DNA of 64,000 nucleotides from Sphingobacteriaceae bacterium (GTDB lineage Bacteria; Bacteroidota; Bacteroidia; B-17B0; Aurantibacillaceae): NCBI GenBank assembly GCA_947480015.1, contig CANKBS010000001.1, positions 124,001 to 188,000 of the forward strand, read 5' to 3'. Shown piece by piece: positions 45,701 to 54,489 of this stretch (position 1 is its first letter; each line of letters starts with the position of its first letter). The notes under the pieces were generated by a model. It saw only the letters and a program-made list of their open reading frames with translations, ran no database searches and was not told where the DNA came from. The position numbers and the translations under genes were made by a program.

Positions 45701-46222
45701 ATGTCTTTTATTTTAGAAGTGAATGGAATTAGTCCGCACCTGGGCGAAAATTGTTTTGTCGCGCCAAATGCCACTATTATTGGCGATGTTGTAATGGGCG
45801 ATGATTGCAGTATTTGGTTTAATGCCGTGGTGCGTGGCGATGTGAACAGCATTAGAATGGGTAATAAAGTAAACATCCAAGATGGTGCCGTTATACATTG
45901 TACCTATCAAAAAACAAAAGTGTATTTAGGGAATAATGTTTCGGTTGGCCATAATGCCATTGTGCATGGTTGTTATGTAAACGACAATGTTTTAATCGGC
46001 ATGGGAGCCATTGTGATGGATAATTGTGAAATAGGTAGTAATAGCATCATAGCTGCCGGTGCTGTGGTGACCGAAGGAACTAAGGTGCCCAGCGGTTGCA
46101 TTTTTGCCGGGGTTCCTGCCAAAAAAGTAAAAGACATTTCGGAAGAGTTAATACATGGCGAAATAAACCGCATAGCCACTAACTATCTGATGTATAGTGG
46201 TTGGTTTAAAGGAGAGGACTAA
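45701..46222 (+). CDS. gamma-carbonic anhydrase family protein
   Basis: The 173-residue left-handed beta-helix protein is of the gamma-CA/YrdA group. Repeats of the hexapeptide pattern run through the protein (ATIIGDVVMGDDCSIWF, NVSVGHNAIVHGC, NCEIGSNSIIAAGAVV). The metal-binding histidines H66, H84 and H89 are present, as are Arg45, Asp47 and Gln60. Family members are trimers that bind zinc or iron; activity in this copy is not proven. The length is normal. It is the last gene of the nadE group. Confidence 0.92.
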   Translation: MSFILEVNGISPHLGENCFVAPNATIIGDVVMGDDCSIWFNAVVRGDVNSIRMGNKVNIQDGAVIHCTYQKTKVYLGNNVSVGHNAIVHGCYVNDNVLIGMGAIVMDNCEIGSNSIIAAGAVVTEGTKVPSGCIFAGVPAKKVKDISEELIHGEINRIATNYLMYSGWFKGED

Positions 46223-46311
46223 TAATTTAGGAGGCATTACAAATGCAGAGCTTTGTAAATATCAAAATAAAATCTACTTATTGTTTAATAAATACCTTTC
46301 CTAACACGAAA

Positions 46312-47088
46312 CTATTCTCCGGTGAAATTAGCCTTTCGTTTTTCTAAAAAAGCGGCCACCCCTTCTTTGTAATCATGGCTGTTGGCGGCTTGAACCTGAA
46401 TGTGTTTTTCCTGATTTAATTGTTGCTCAAGCGTGTTGGAATACGTTTGGTTGAGTAAACGCTTGGTTAAACCAATGGCTTTGGTTGGTAATGCGGCAAT
46501 GTGATGACCGTTAACAGTGGCCTGATCGAGCAGGGCGTTATCATCAAAAATCTTATAAACCATACCATACTGCAAGGCCTCTTCAGCAGTTGCTTTATCG
46601 CCGGTAATCATCAAAGCACTGGCCATATTAAATCCAATTAATCGAGGCAAGGTAAAGGTGCCACCACTATCGGGTATTAAACCTATTTTGCTAAAAGCCT
46701 GAATAAAACTGGCCGATTTGGCCGCGAATACAATGTCGCAAGCCAAGGCGATGTTTGCACCGGCACCCGCAGCAACACCATTAACAGCAGCGATAATTGG
46801 TTTTTCGATGTTTCTGATGCGTAAAACTATGGGATTGTAATGTTCCTCTACAATGCGTTCAATACCCGGACCACTTGGATCAATGGCTTCAGCCAGATCC
46901 TGTCCCGCACAAAACGCTTTTCCTTCTCCAGTTAGAATGACCGCTCGAATGGTGGGGTCTTTCTCGGCCTTATCCAATTCGGAAATTAATTGTAGCGCCA
47001 TTTCGCGGTTGAAGCTGTTGAATTTTTCGGGTCTGTTTAATTTTAAAATTAACAGGTTGTTTTTTTGTTCAGATAAAATGAATGACAT
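46312..47088 (-). CDS. enoyl-CoA hydratase/isomerase family protein (PaaG-like)
   Basis: The 258-residue crotonase-fold protein has the oxyanion-hole region AFCAGQDLAEA and the second conserved block AAVNGVAAGAGANIALACD, with FIQAFSKIGLIPDSGGTFTL in the active site. The FCAGQDL and SGGTFTLPRL segments match the PaaG isomerase of phenylacetate catabolism better than a general enoyl-CoA hydratase. No other paa genes are in the window, so the physiological substrate is uncertain. The DUF1569 gene upstream runs in the same direction but starts about 470 bases away. Confidence 0.85.
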   Translation of the reverse strand: MSFILSEQKNNLLILKLNRPEKFNSFNREMALQLISELDKAEKDPTIRAVILTGEGKAFCAGQDLAEAIDPSGPGIERIVEEHYNPIVLRIRNIEKPIIAAVNGVAAGAGANIALACDIVFAAKSASFIQAFSKIGLIPDSGGTFTLPRLIGFNMASALMITGDKATAEEALQYGMVYKIFDDNALLDQATVNGHHIAALPTKAIGLTKRLLNQTYSNTLEQQLNQEKHIQVQAANSHDYKEGVAAFLEKRKANFTGE

Positions 47089-47112
47089 AGTTATAAAAAA
47101 AGAGGTGATAAA

Positions 47113-47561
47113 TTAAACGCCAATTTGACGTAAACGATGATCCAAATGTTTAACCCATATAGTTTCCCGATCCTGAATGCTCCTTGTTCCGAAAAATGGA
47201 TGTTCATGTTTGTTTAAACCTTCAGGGCCTTTTTGTTGCAAGAATTTAACTTGTTTCATGAGTTTTGCTTTTACTTCTTGAAATGCTGCTTCTAGCACTT
47301 TGGCTGCACGAAAAGTAGGCAGTTTTTTTTAAACTCCGGGTCGCTCACCAATTGCCGTTTGGCGCTTCTCCCGAAAATAAATTTGATAAGCGGGTTGGGT
47401 TTGGCTTTTAGTTCACCGGAAGTCATGTTACGTGGGGTCTGGCAATGATTAAGCATTTGCGCCACAATCATTTTACCCCAATTGGCCTGAGTACCGGTAT
47501 TAAGGTTGTTTATGCGGGCAATGAATTCCTGACTATACTCTTTGTTAAATAAACTTTGCAT
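47113..47561 (-). pseudogene. DUF1569 protein gene split by a frameshift at an A8 run
   Basis: Two overlapping frames (47292-47561 and 47113-47298) together encode one DUF1569 protein. The first half reads MQSLFNKEYSQEFIARINNL to SDPEFKKN and then goes out of frame. The second half continues in the -1 frame as LPTFRAAKVLEAAFQEVKAK and ends IWVKHLDHRLRQIGV, as the family does. The junction is a run of eight A residues followed by C (47322-47330 on the complementary strand). Reading across it as A AAA AAC with a -1 shift restores the complete protein. The break is most likely a single-base indel or assembly error at the homopolymer, though programmed frameshifting cannot be excluded. The normal product is a small DinB-like protein of unknown function. 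Confidence 0.75.
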
Positions 47562-47590
47562 GTTTTTTAATGAGCGGATGGGTTCATCGT

Positions 47591-48544
47591 TTAAAAATCG
47601 TTACTTAATTGATTGGTGGCTTTTTGTAAGATCTCAAAAGCGTTTTCAGCCATTAAATTCTCACGATCTAAAGTCGGATTTATTTCAACCATTTCAAAAC
47701 ACACTATTTTTTTACTCCGCATGATATAATAAATCAAGTTTCCCGCCTCTTTTTCAGTAATTCCATTTGGAACCGGGGTGCCGGTACCGCTCGAAATACG
47801 TGAATCCATGCTATCTACATCAAAACTCACATAGATAATATCGCAATGATCGAGGTAGTTAAGCGACTCAATGGCCACCCTTTCAACTGCCTTTTTGCGT
47901 ATCTCTTGCAGGTTAAACACCCTAACTTTGTTCTTTTTGATTAAATAGTCTTCCGGAGCCTCAAAATCCCTTAAAGCTATAAAAACAAGGTCATTATAGT
48001 TAATTTTTGGGTAAATACCCCCTAAATTCTTTAGTTTTTCCCAATATTCGATGGTTTCATCATCCGGCTTATTTTGTTGTCGGTCTTTGTTATCTTCACC
48101 TAAAACACAGCATAACGGCATGCCGTGCATGTTACCACTTGGGGTGGTGTAAGGACTGTGCAGGTCGGCATGCGCATCAATCCAAATTACCCCGAGTCGG
48201 AGTTCAGGATAAGCCATTCTGATGCCGCTTATGGTTCCAAGGGCCGAACTGTGGTCGCCGGCTAGTACAATTGGAATCTCTTCCGCCTTGAGTGTTTTTT
48301 GGATTTCTTTGGCAATTCGTTCGTTTAAGCTATAAATTCCTTTTATCCTTTTGGCATAATCGTGCACTACCGGCTCAAGTAAGAGGTTATTTTCGTTGGT
48401 AATTTCAACTGACTTGTATCGTTTAAAGAATGGACTACCAAAGTCGAGTGCGGCAATTTTTATAGCATCCACCCCCATACTGGCCCCTCGGGTTCCAGCT
48501 CCAATTTCACTTTTAACTTCAACTATTTTAATTGGTTTAATCAT
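47591..48544 (-). CDS. arginase/agmatinase/formimidoylglutamase family protein, probable arginase
   Basis: Arginases hydrolyse arginine to ornithine and urea with a di-manganese centre. The protein starts MIKPIKIVEVKSEIGAGTRG and carries the metal-binding blocks GDHSS (96-100), WIDAHADLHSP and SFDVDSMD, in the order of the ureohydrolase family, with the arginine-type GTGTPVPNGITEKE segment. The length of 317 residues fits. A frame with three extra residues (to 48553) is possible. It is divergent to the arginine decarboxylase gene, sharing about 97 bases, and both use the same substrate. Agmatinase activity is less likely because of the loop sequence. Confidence 0.85.
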   Translation of the reverse strand: MIKPIKIVEVKSEIGAGTRGASMGVDAIKIAALDFGSPFFKRYKSVEITNENNLLLEPVVHDYAKRIKGIYSLNERIAKEIQKTLKAEEIPIVLAGDHSSALGTISGIRMAYPELRLGVIWIDAHADLHSPYTTPSGNMHGMPLCCVLGEDNKDRQQNKPDDETIEYWEKLKNLGGIYPKINYNDLVFIALRDFEAPEDYLIKKNKVRVFNLQEIRKKAVERVAIESLNYLDHCDIIYVSFDVDSMDSRISSGTGTPVPNGITEKEAGNLIYYIMRSKKIVCFEMVEINPTLDRENLMAENAFEILQKATNQLSNDF

Positions 48545-48641
48545 AAATCTCATTATTATTAATATTTAGCATTACTTTTGTGATAAGTAAAGCACTTGCA
48601 TGGTGTATAAATTTTAAAAGCAACTCACTTAGATTTGAAAA

Positions 48642-50039
48642 ATGGATAATTTGTATTCAACCTTAATCAACCAAACCTTTAACTTCCCACAGGAAGGCTT
48701 TGAGGTGAAGGATGAGGAACTGTATTTTAATGAGATCAATTTAATGGATATCATTAAACAATATGGTACCCCTTTGAGAATAAGTTATCTCCCAAAGATC
48801 AGTTCACAAATACAAAAGGCTAAGCGATTATTTAATGTAGCAATGGCCAAAGTAGATTACAAGGGCAAATATGTTTACTGTTATTGCACAAAAAGTTCTC
48901 ACTTTAGTTTTGTGTTGGATGAAGTACTTAAAAATGAAGTCCATATTGAGACGTCATCGGCGTTTGACCTACAAATAATCAAAGAACAATATCAAAAAAA
49001 AGCGTTGAACAAAGATACATATATTATTTGTAACGGGTATAAACGCACCAATTACAAACAAAATATTTGTGATTTAATAAATGAAGGATTTAATGTGATA
49101 CCGGTGCTTGACCATTTAGATGAGATTGATTATTACAAAAAATACGCTAAAGCCGATAAGGTGGATATTGGTATTAGAATCAGTACCGAGGAAGAACCTT
49201 CCTTTTTGTTTTATACCTCACGCCTCGGCATCAGAAGCTCTGAGATCATGAGTTTGTACAACGATAAAATAAAACCAAACCCTAAATTCAACTTAAAACT
49301 CCTCCATTTTTTTATTAATACAGGAATAAAGGATACGATTTATTACTGGACCGAGTTAAATAAATGCCTGCATATTTATAAAGAACTCAAAGCCCTTTGT
49401 CCGGGCTTAGACTCTCTGAACATTGGTGGTGGCATGCCCATTCGCAACTCCTTAAGTTTTGAATATGACTATGAGTATATGATTGAAGAAATTGTGGCTC
49501 AGGTAAAAGTATTTTGTGATCAGAATGAAATTCCTGAACCGAATATATTTACCGAGTTTGGCTCTTACACGGTTGGTGAAAGCGGCGCAACACTTTATTC
49601 GATCGTTGACCAGAAGCAGCAGAATGACCGTGAAACTTGGTATTTTATCGACAGTAGTTTTATTACAACCCTGCCCGATACTTGGGGGATTAACCAGCGC
49701 TTTATTTTATTGGCTATTAACAATTGGGATAAGCCATATGGACCGGTAAATTTGGGGGGTATGACCTGTGACAGCATGGATTATTATAATACCGAGGCTC
49801 ACACCAATCAGGTGTTTTTGCCTAAAATTGAGAAAGGCGCCAAACAGCCTCAGTACATCGGCTTTTTCCATACCGGTGCTTATCAGGAAGCCTTAAGTGG
49901 ATATGGCGGTACGCAGCATTGTTTGATACCGGCCCCAAAACATGTGCTCATTGACAAGGATGAGGATGGCAAAGTGACCACGCGTTTGTTTGCAAAAGAA
50001 CAGAGTTACAAGAGTATGCTTAAGATATTGGGCTATTAA
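48642..50039 (+). CDS. biosynthetic arginine decarboxylase-type PLP enzyme (fold III)
   Basis: The 465-residue PLP enzyme of fold type III decarboxylates arginine to agmatine at the start of polyamine synthesis in family members. The PLP lysine is K84 in YCYCTKSSHFSF. Further conserved blocks are LNIGGGMPIRNSL, TEFGSYTVGESGATLYSIVD and IGFFHTGAYQEALSGYGGTQ. It is of the shorter Bacteroidota-type, not the 630-residue E. coli SpeA. It is divergent to arginase. No agmatine-using enzyme is adjacent. The decarboxylase class is strong; the exact substrate (arginine rather than a related diamino acid) is inferred. Confidence 0.88.
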   Translation: MDNLYSTLINQTFNFPQEGFEVKDEELYFNEINLMDIIKQYGTPLRISYLPKISSQIQKAKRLFNVAMAKVDYKGKYVYCYCTKSSHFSFVLDEVLKNEVHIETSSAFDLQIIKEQYQKKALNKDTYIICNGYKRTNYKQNICDLINEGFNVIPVLDHLDEIDYYKKYAKADKVDIGIRISTEEEPSFLFYTSRLGIRSSEIMSLYNDKIKPNPKFNLKLLHFFINTGIKDTIYYWTELNKCLHIYKELKALCPGLDSLNIGGGMPIRNSLSFEYDYEYMIEEIVAQVKVFCDQNEIPEPNIFTEFGSYTVGESGATLYSIVDQKQQNDRETWYFIDSSFITTLPDTWGINQRFILLAINNWDKPYGPVNLGGMTCDSMDYYNTEAHTNQVFLPKIEKGAKQPQYIGFFHTGAYQEALSGYGGTQHCLIPAPKHVLIDKDEDGKVTTRLFAKEQSYKSMLKILGY

Positions 50040-50141
50040 CGCTTGTTAACTAAATTTTAAAATCTTTCGTGCATTAAGCGGTAAAGACAATGTATTAGCG
50101 AGCTATTTTTATAACTTTACAAACTTATCACCTTAACATTT

Positions 50142-51164
50142 ATGGCATTATTTGATTTTTTAACCCAGGATATCGCAATCGATTTAGGTACAGCAAACAC
50201 CATTATTATTAATAATGATAAAGTGGTGGTGGATGAACCAAGTATTGTGGCTATGGACAGAACGACGGGTCGAATTATTGCAGTTGGCCGTTCTGCTCAA
50301 ATGATGCATGGCAAAACACACGAGAACATTAAAACCATCAGACCTTTGAAAGACGGCGTAATTGCTGATTTTCAGGCTGCCGAGGAAATGATTAAGGGGA
50401 TGATTAAAATGATTAATCCGGGAAATCGTTTTTTTAAACCGTCGCTCAGAATGGTTATTTGCATTCCAAGTGGCATTACTGAGGTTGAAAAACGTGCGGT
50501 ACGTGACAGTGCTGAACATGCGGGAGCGAAGGAAGTTTATATGATTCATGAACCAATGGCAGCTGCTATTGGTATGGGTATTGACGTGGAAGAGCCGATG
50601 GGTAATATGATTATTGATATTGGCGGTGGCACTTCCGAAATTGCGGTAATTGCTTTGGGTGGCATTGTGTGTGATAAATCAACCCGTATTGCCGGTGATG
50701 ATTTTAACGCTAATATTGAAGAGTACATGCGTCGTCAACATAATATTTTAATTGGTGAGCGCAGTGCTGAGCGTGTGAAAATAGAAGTAGGCGCGGCCAT
50801 GACAGAAATTGAAAATCCACCTGCTGATTACGCAGTACAAGGAAGAGATTTAATGAGTGGGATTCCGAAAGAAGTTTATATCAGTTATGTGGAGATTGCT
50901 CATTGTTTAGATAAATCCATTTCAAAAATTGAAGAGGCAATCTTAAATGCACTCGAAATGACACCGCCAGAATTAGCAGCAGATATTTACCGTAAAGGCA
51001 TTTACATGGCCGGTGGCGGATCCTTGTTAAGAGGTTTGGATAAACGTATTTCTTTAAAAACAAAATTGCCGGTACATGTGTGCGAAGATCCATTGCGCGC
51101 TGTAGCCAGAGGTACAGGAATTGCACTTAAAAATGTTAATAAATTCCCTTTCCTCATCAAGTAG
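50142..51164 (+). CDS. mreB: rod shape-determining protein MreB
   Basis: MreB is an actin-like ATPase that guides elongation at the inner membrane. The 340-residue protein has the actin-fold phosphate 1 motif DIAIDLGTANTIIINND, phosphate 2 IIDIGGGTSEIAVIAL and the C-terminal GGGSLLRGLDKRI loop. The length matches MreB. It is the first gene of the block mreB-mreC-mreD-PBP2-rodA, all in the same direction, with a 108-base gap to mreC. The start MALFDFLTQDIAID has no clear Shine-Dalgarno sequence. Confidence 0.97.
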   Translation: MALFDFLTQDIAIDLGTANTIIINNDKVVVDEPSIVAMDRTTGRIIAVGRSAQMMHGKTHENIKTIRPLKDGVIADFQAAEEMIKGMIKMINPGNRFFKPSLRMVICIPSGITEVEKRAVRDSAEHAGAKEVYMIHEPMAAAIGMGIDVEEPMGNMIIDIGGGTSEIAVIALGGIVCDKSTRIAGDDFNANIEEYMRRQHNILIGERSAERVKIEVGAAMTEIENPPADYAVQGRDLMSGIPKEVYISYVEIAHCLDKSISKIEEAILNALEMTPPELAADIYRKGIYMAGGGSLLRGLDKRISLKTKLPVHVCEDPLRAVARGTGIALKNVNKFPFLIK

Positions 51165-51272
51165 AAAGACTATTTCCACTTAGATTTAGTGGCGTGCATT
51201 TGTTGTTTTCAAATTGAATTATCGGATTGCAGAACCAATTGTGAGTAATGTGCAAACAAAATAAAATAAGGC

Positions 51273-52112
51273 ATGAAAAACTTACTTGCATTCGTTATAA
51301 AGCATAATTTTATTTTCATCTTTTTTTTCCTGCAAGCTGTTTGCGCTTGGTTAATGGTTCACAACAGAGGTTTTCAAGGTTCACGTGTATTAAACTCATC
51401 CAATTTAGTTGTTGCTAATGTTTATGAAACGGCAGCCAATACCAAAGAATATTTCTACCTCAAACAAGAAAACGATAAGCTGGCCCTTGAAAACGCTATC
51501 CTGCGTAATTACATGAAATCGAGTTATGCGATATTACCGCTAAAAGAATTTAAGAAGAATGATACACTTTACTTGGAACAGTATTCGTTTATCAATGCCA
51601 AAGTGGTGAATTCTTCGGTAAACAAACGACGTAATTTTTTAACACTTAATGTTGGCTCACGCGAAGGTGTGGCCCAGGACATGGCGGTTATGACAAGCGA
51701 CGGTATTGTAGGCATTGTTACGAATGTATCGGCAAATTTTGCTAGCGTTATGAGTTTATTACATAAAGATGTAAGGGTGAATTGTCAATTAAAGAAGGAT
51801 AAAAGTTATGGCCCGCTTATTTGGGATGGGGCCGATTACCGCTATTGCTTACTCACCGATATTCCAACCCATTCAAAAATCAGACATGGCGACACGGTGC
51901 TTACCAGCGAATTATCGGGTATTTTCCCCGAAGGCATTATGGTTGGAACAATAGAGACGTATGAGCGTCGCCAAAATGAATCGTATTACACGGCTAAAGT
52001 GAAACTAAGCGCCGATCTTAAAAAAGTAAATCACGTTTATGTGATTAAAAACCGCCTAAAAACCGAACGAGATTCATTAGAAAAAGCCACACAGAAACAA
52101 ATTGACGACTGA
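51273..52112 (+). CDS. mreC: rod shape-determining protein MreC
   Basis: MreC links MreB to the penicillin-binding proteins. The 279-residue protein has an N-terminal membrane helix (HNFIFIFFFLQAVCAWLMV), a periplasmic coiled-coil (YFYLKQENDKLALENAILRN) and a beta-rich C-terminal domain with LNVGSREGVAQDMAVMTSDG, as in MreC. It overlaps the mreD start by 11 bases. The length is normal for the family. Confidence 0.92.
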   Translation: MKNLLAFVIKHNFIFIFFFLQAVCAWLMVHNRGFQGSRVLNSSNLVVANVYETAANTKEYFYLKQENDKLALENAILRNYMKSSYAILPLKEFKKNDTLYLEQYSFINAKVVNSSVNKRRNFLTLNVGSREGVAQDMAVMTSDGIVGIVTNVSANFASVMSLLHKDVRVNCQLKKDKSYGPLIWDGADYRYCLLTDIPTHSKIRHGDTVLTSELSGIFPEGIMVGTIETYERRQNESYYTAKVKLSADLKKVNHVYVIKNRLKTERDSLEKATQKQIDD

Positions 52113-52620
52113 GATTTTAAAAAATATTGCGCGCTTTATTGTGCTTGTGTTATTACAGGTACTCATCATTCAAAACATCAATTTGACGGGTTACATGATT
52201 TTATTGCCCTATGTGATGGTTATTTTAATTCTACCCTTTGAAACCAATAAACTCATTGTTTTGCTTGCATCCTTTTTACTGGGTGTGTTTGTCGATTATT
52301 TTTATGATTCATCCGGCTTACATGCTGCTGCCTGCACGGCTATGGGATTTTCGCGCCATTATGTATTAAAATATATTGCACCACGCGATGGCTATGACAT
52401 TGGTGTAAAACCAACTGTTGAAGATATGGGGCTTGAATGGTTTCTGCGTTATGCAGGTACCCTTATCCTCATTCATCACTTTTTTCTTTTTTACCTCGAG
52501 ATCTTTCGTTTCTCAGAATTCTTTAGCACCCTGCTACGCGTTATCTTAAGTAGTATTGGTACGTTTAGTTTGATCTACATCATTCAACTTTTATTTCTTA
52601 GTAATAAACGCAGGGTATGA
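52102..52620 (+). CDS. mreD: rod shape-determining membrane protein MreD
   Basis: This 172-residue polytopic protein has about five membrane segments (FIVLVLLQVLIIQNINLT, YMILLPYVMVILILPFE, LIVLLASFLLGVFVDYFYDS, YAGTLILIHHFFLFYLEIF, IGTFSLIYIIQLLF). It matches MreD by size, topology and position. The first possible start is TTG at 52102, which lies inside the end of mreC; no ATG occurs until residue 31. Its stop overlaps the PBP2 start by four bases (ATGA), so translation is coupled along this cluster. Confidence 0.88.
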   Translation: MTTEILKNIARFIVLVLLQVLIIQNINLTGYMILLPYVMVILILPFETNKLIVLLASFLLGVFVDYFYDSSGLHAAACTAMGFSRHYVLKYIAPRDGYDIGVKPTVEDMGLEWFLRYAGTLILIHHFFLFYLEIFRFSEFFSTLLRVILSSIGTFSLIYIIQLLFLSNKRRV

Positions 52621-54485
52621 GTAGTAATGCACAATTAGGCGATAGAAAATTTATCATTGGCGGTTTTTTCTGTCTGATAGTGCTCATTTATATCTGCCGC
52701 TTGTTTTACATTCAGCTCATCGATGATCAGTACTTGCGTTCGGCTCAAAATAATGCTTTTCGGTATCAAACCGAGTATCCGGTGAGAGGTTATGTATTTG
52801 ATCGGAATGGTAAATTACTGGTTTATAACTCACCTTCCTATGATTTGATGGTTATTCCACGTGAGACCAAGGGTTGCGACACAGCTTCGGTTTGCGAAGT
52901 TTTACAAATAACCAAACAGGAGTATTTACGCCGAATTAAAAAAGCGTGTCAGGCTCCTAATTCACCGCGTAAAGAAAGTGTTTTTGAAAAACAAATGTCG
53001 CCGCGTACCTATGCCGCTTTGCAGGAAAAATTATACCGTTTTAAAGGTTTTTTCGTACAGAAGCGAACCGTTAGGAAGTATCCGCGACCGATAGCCGCAC
53101 ATTTATTGGGATATGTAGGTGAGATCAGCAAAGAAAAGGCAGAGAAAAGTACTTATTACAAAGAGGGCGATTATATTGGCATTTCGGGCATTGAAAATAG
53201 TTACGAAAGTGTTTTGTGCGGAAAAAAGGGAACCCAGATAGCCATTACCGATGTACATAATAAAGTGATTGGAAAGTACATGGATGGAAAATACGATACC
53301 GCTGCTATTTCGGGAAAGGCGTTGTATTGTAGCATCGATATGGATTTGCAGGAATATGGCGAACGTTTAATGCATGGTAAAAAAGGCGCACTAGTGGCCA
53401 TAGAACCTTCAACCGGAGAAATTCTTTGTTTGATCTCGAGTCCTTCGTACGACCCAAATTTATTGGTAGGTGGTAAAGAACGTTCGCGAAATTTTACGAA
53501 GTTATACTACGATACCATCAACAGGCCTCTTTATAATCGAGCACTCACGGCAACCTATCCGCCAGGTTCAACGTTTAAATTAATTGACGCCTTAATTGCG
53601 CAAAATGATGGTTTGATTAGTAAGTCCACTGTCTTCCCCTGCAATAACGGATATCCTCCGGGCGGAGGCAAACCAAAATGTCACCCTCATGGTGGAGGCA
53701 AAGATCTTATTTGGTCAGTGGCGGTGTCATGTAATTCCTATTACAGTTATGTGTTTCGTGAGATAGTCGATCAGCGTAAGTATCCGCATTTTATTGATGG
53801 GTATAATCATTGGCGCGATATGGTTAAAACCTTTGGTCCTGGCACGAGTTTAGGCACCGATTTGCCATTCGATAAACCGGGTAATGTGCCTTCCGTAAAA
53901 TATTACGATAAAGTTTTTGGAAAAGATCATTGGAGAAGTAACACCATTATTTCATTAGGCATTGGTCAAGCTGAATTATTATTAGTGCCTTTGCAAATGG
54001 CCAATGTAGCCACTATTGTGGCAAACAGAGGCTATTATTATGTGCCGCATTCAATCAGTGGTGTTGGCAAGCCAGGGGTATTAGATAAGCGTTTTAAAGA
54101 AAAACATTATGCCGGTGTGCAAAAGCAAGAGTATTATGAAAACGTGATTGAAGGCATGCAAAAGTGTTTTGAAGGTGGAACAGCTTCCCGATCAAAAATC
54201 CCTGACATTATTGCCTGTGGAAAAACCGGTACGGCCCAAAATCCGCATGGTGCAGATCACGCCGAGTTTCAGGCTTTTGCACCACGAGAAAATCCGAAAA
54301 TTGTAATTGCTTGTATTGTTGAAAATGCCGGTTTTGGACATATGTGGGCGGCACCAATTACTTCACTCATGATAGAAAAATATTTAAAAGGTACAATAAC
54401 TTCTCCAGCACGTTTGGAGATAGAAAAACGTATGCTGGAAGCAGATTTTATTAATGGTAAAACACCAATAGTAGAAACCAAGTAA
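52617..54485 (+). CDS. mrdA: penicillin-binding protein 2 (elongation transpeptidase)
   Basis: PBP2 cross-links peptidoglycan during lateral wall growth and works with RodA. The 622-residue protein has an N-terminal membrane anchor (IIGGFFCLIVLIYICRLFYI), the PBP dimerisation region (YPVRGYVFDRNGKLLVYNSP) and a transpeptidase domain with the active serine in PPGSTFKLIDALI, the SxN motif in VSCNSYYS and the KTG motif in CGKTGTAQNPHG. It overlaps mreD by four bases and precedes rodA by 4 bases, consistent with a single operon. Confidence 0.96.
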   Translation: MSSNAQLGDRKFIIGGFFCLIVLIYICRLFYIQLIDDQYLRSAQNNAFRYQTEYPVRGYVFDRNGKLLVYNSPSYDLMVIPRETKGCDTASVCEVLQITKQEYLRRIKKACQAPNSPRKESVFEKQMSPRTYAALQEKLYRFKGFFVQKRTVRKYPRPIAAHLLGYVGEISKEKAEKSTYYKEGDYIGISGIENSYESVLCGKKGTQIAITDVHNKVIGKYMDGKYDTAAISGKALYCSIDMDLQEYGERLMHGKKGALVAIEPSTGEILCLISSPSYDPNLLVGGKERSRNFTKLYYDTINRPLYNRALTATYPPGSTFKLIDALIAQNDGLISKSTVFPCNNGYPPGGGKPKCHPHGGGKDLIWSVAVSCNSYYSYVFREIVDQRKYPHFIDGYNHWRDMVKTFGPGTSLGTDLPFDKPGNVPSVKYYDKVFGKDHWRSNTIISLGIGQAELLLVPLQMANVATIVANRGYYYVPHSISGVGKPGVLDKRFKEKHYAGVQKQEYYENVIEGMQKCFEGGTASRSKIPDIIACGKTGTAQNPHGADHAEFQAFAPRENPKIVIACIVENAGFGHMWAAPITSLMIEKYLKGTITSPARLEIEKRMLEADFINGKTPIVETK

Positions 54486-54489
54486 AACG

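Noticed and set aside
52102-52112. Programmed frameshift between mreC and mreD
   Set aside because: The overlap is simple, with a TTG start in a different frame; no slippery site or family fusion supports frameshifting.
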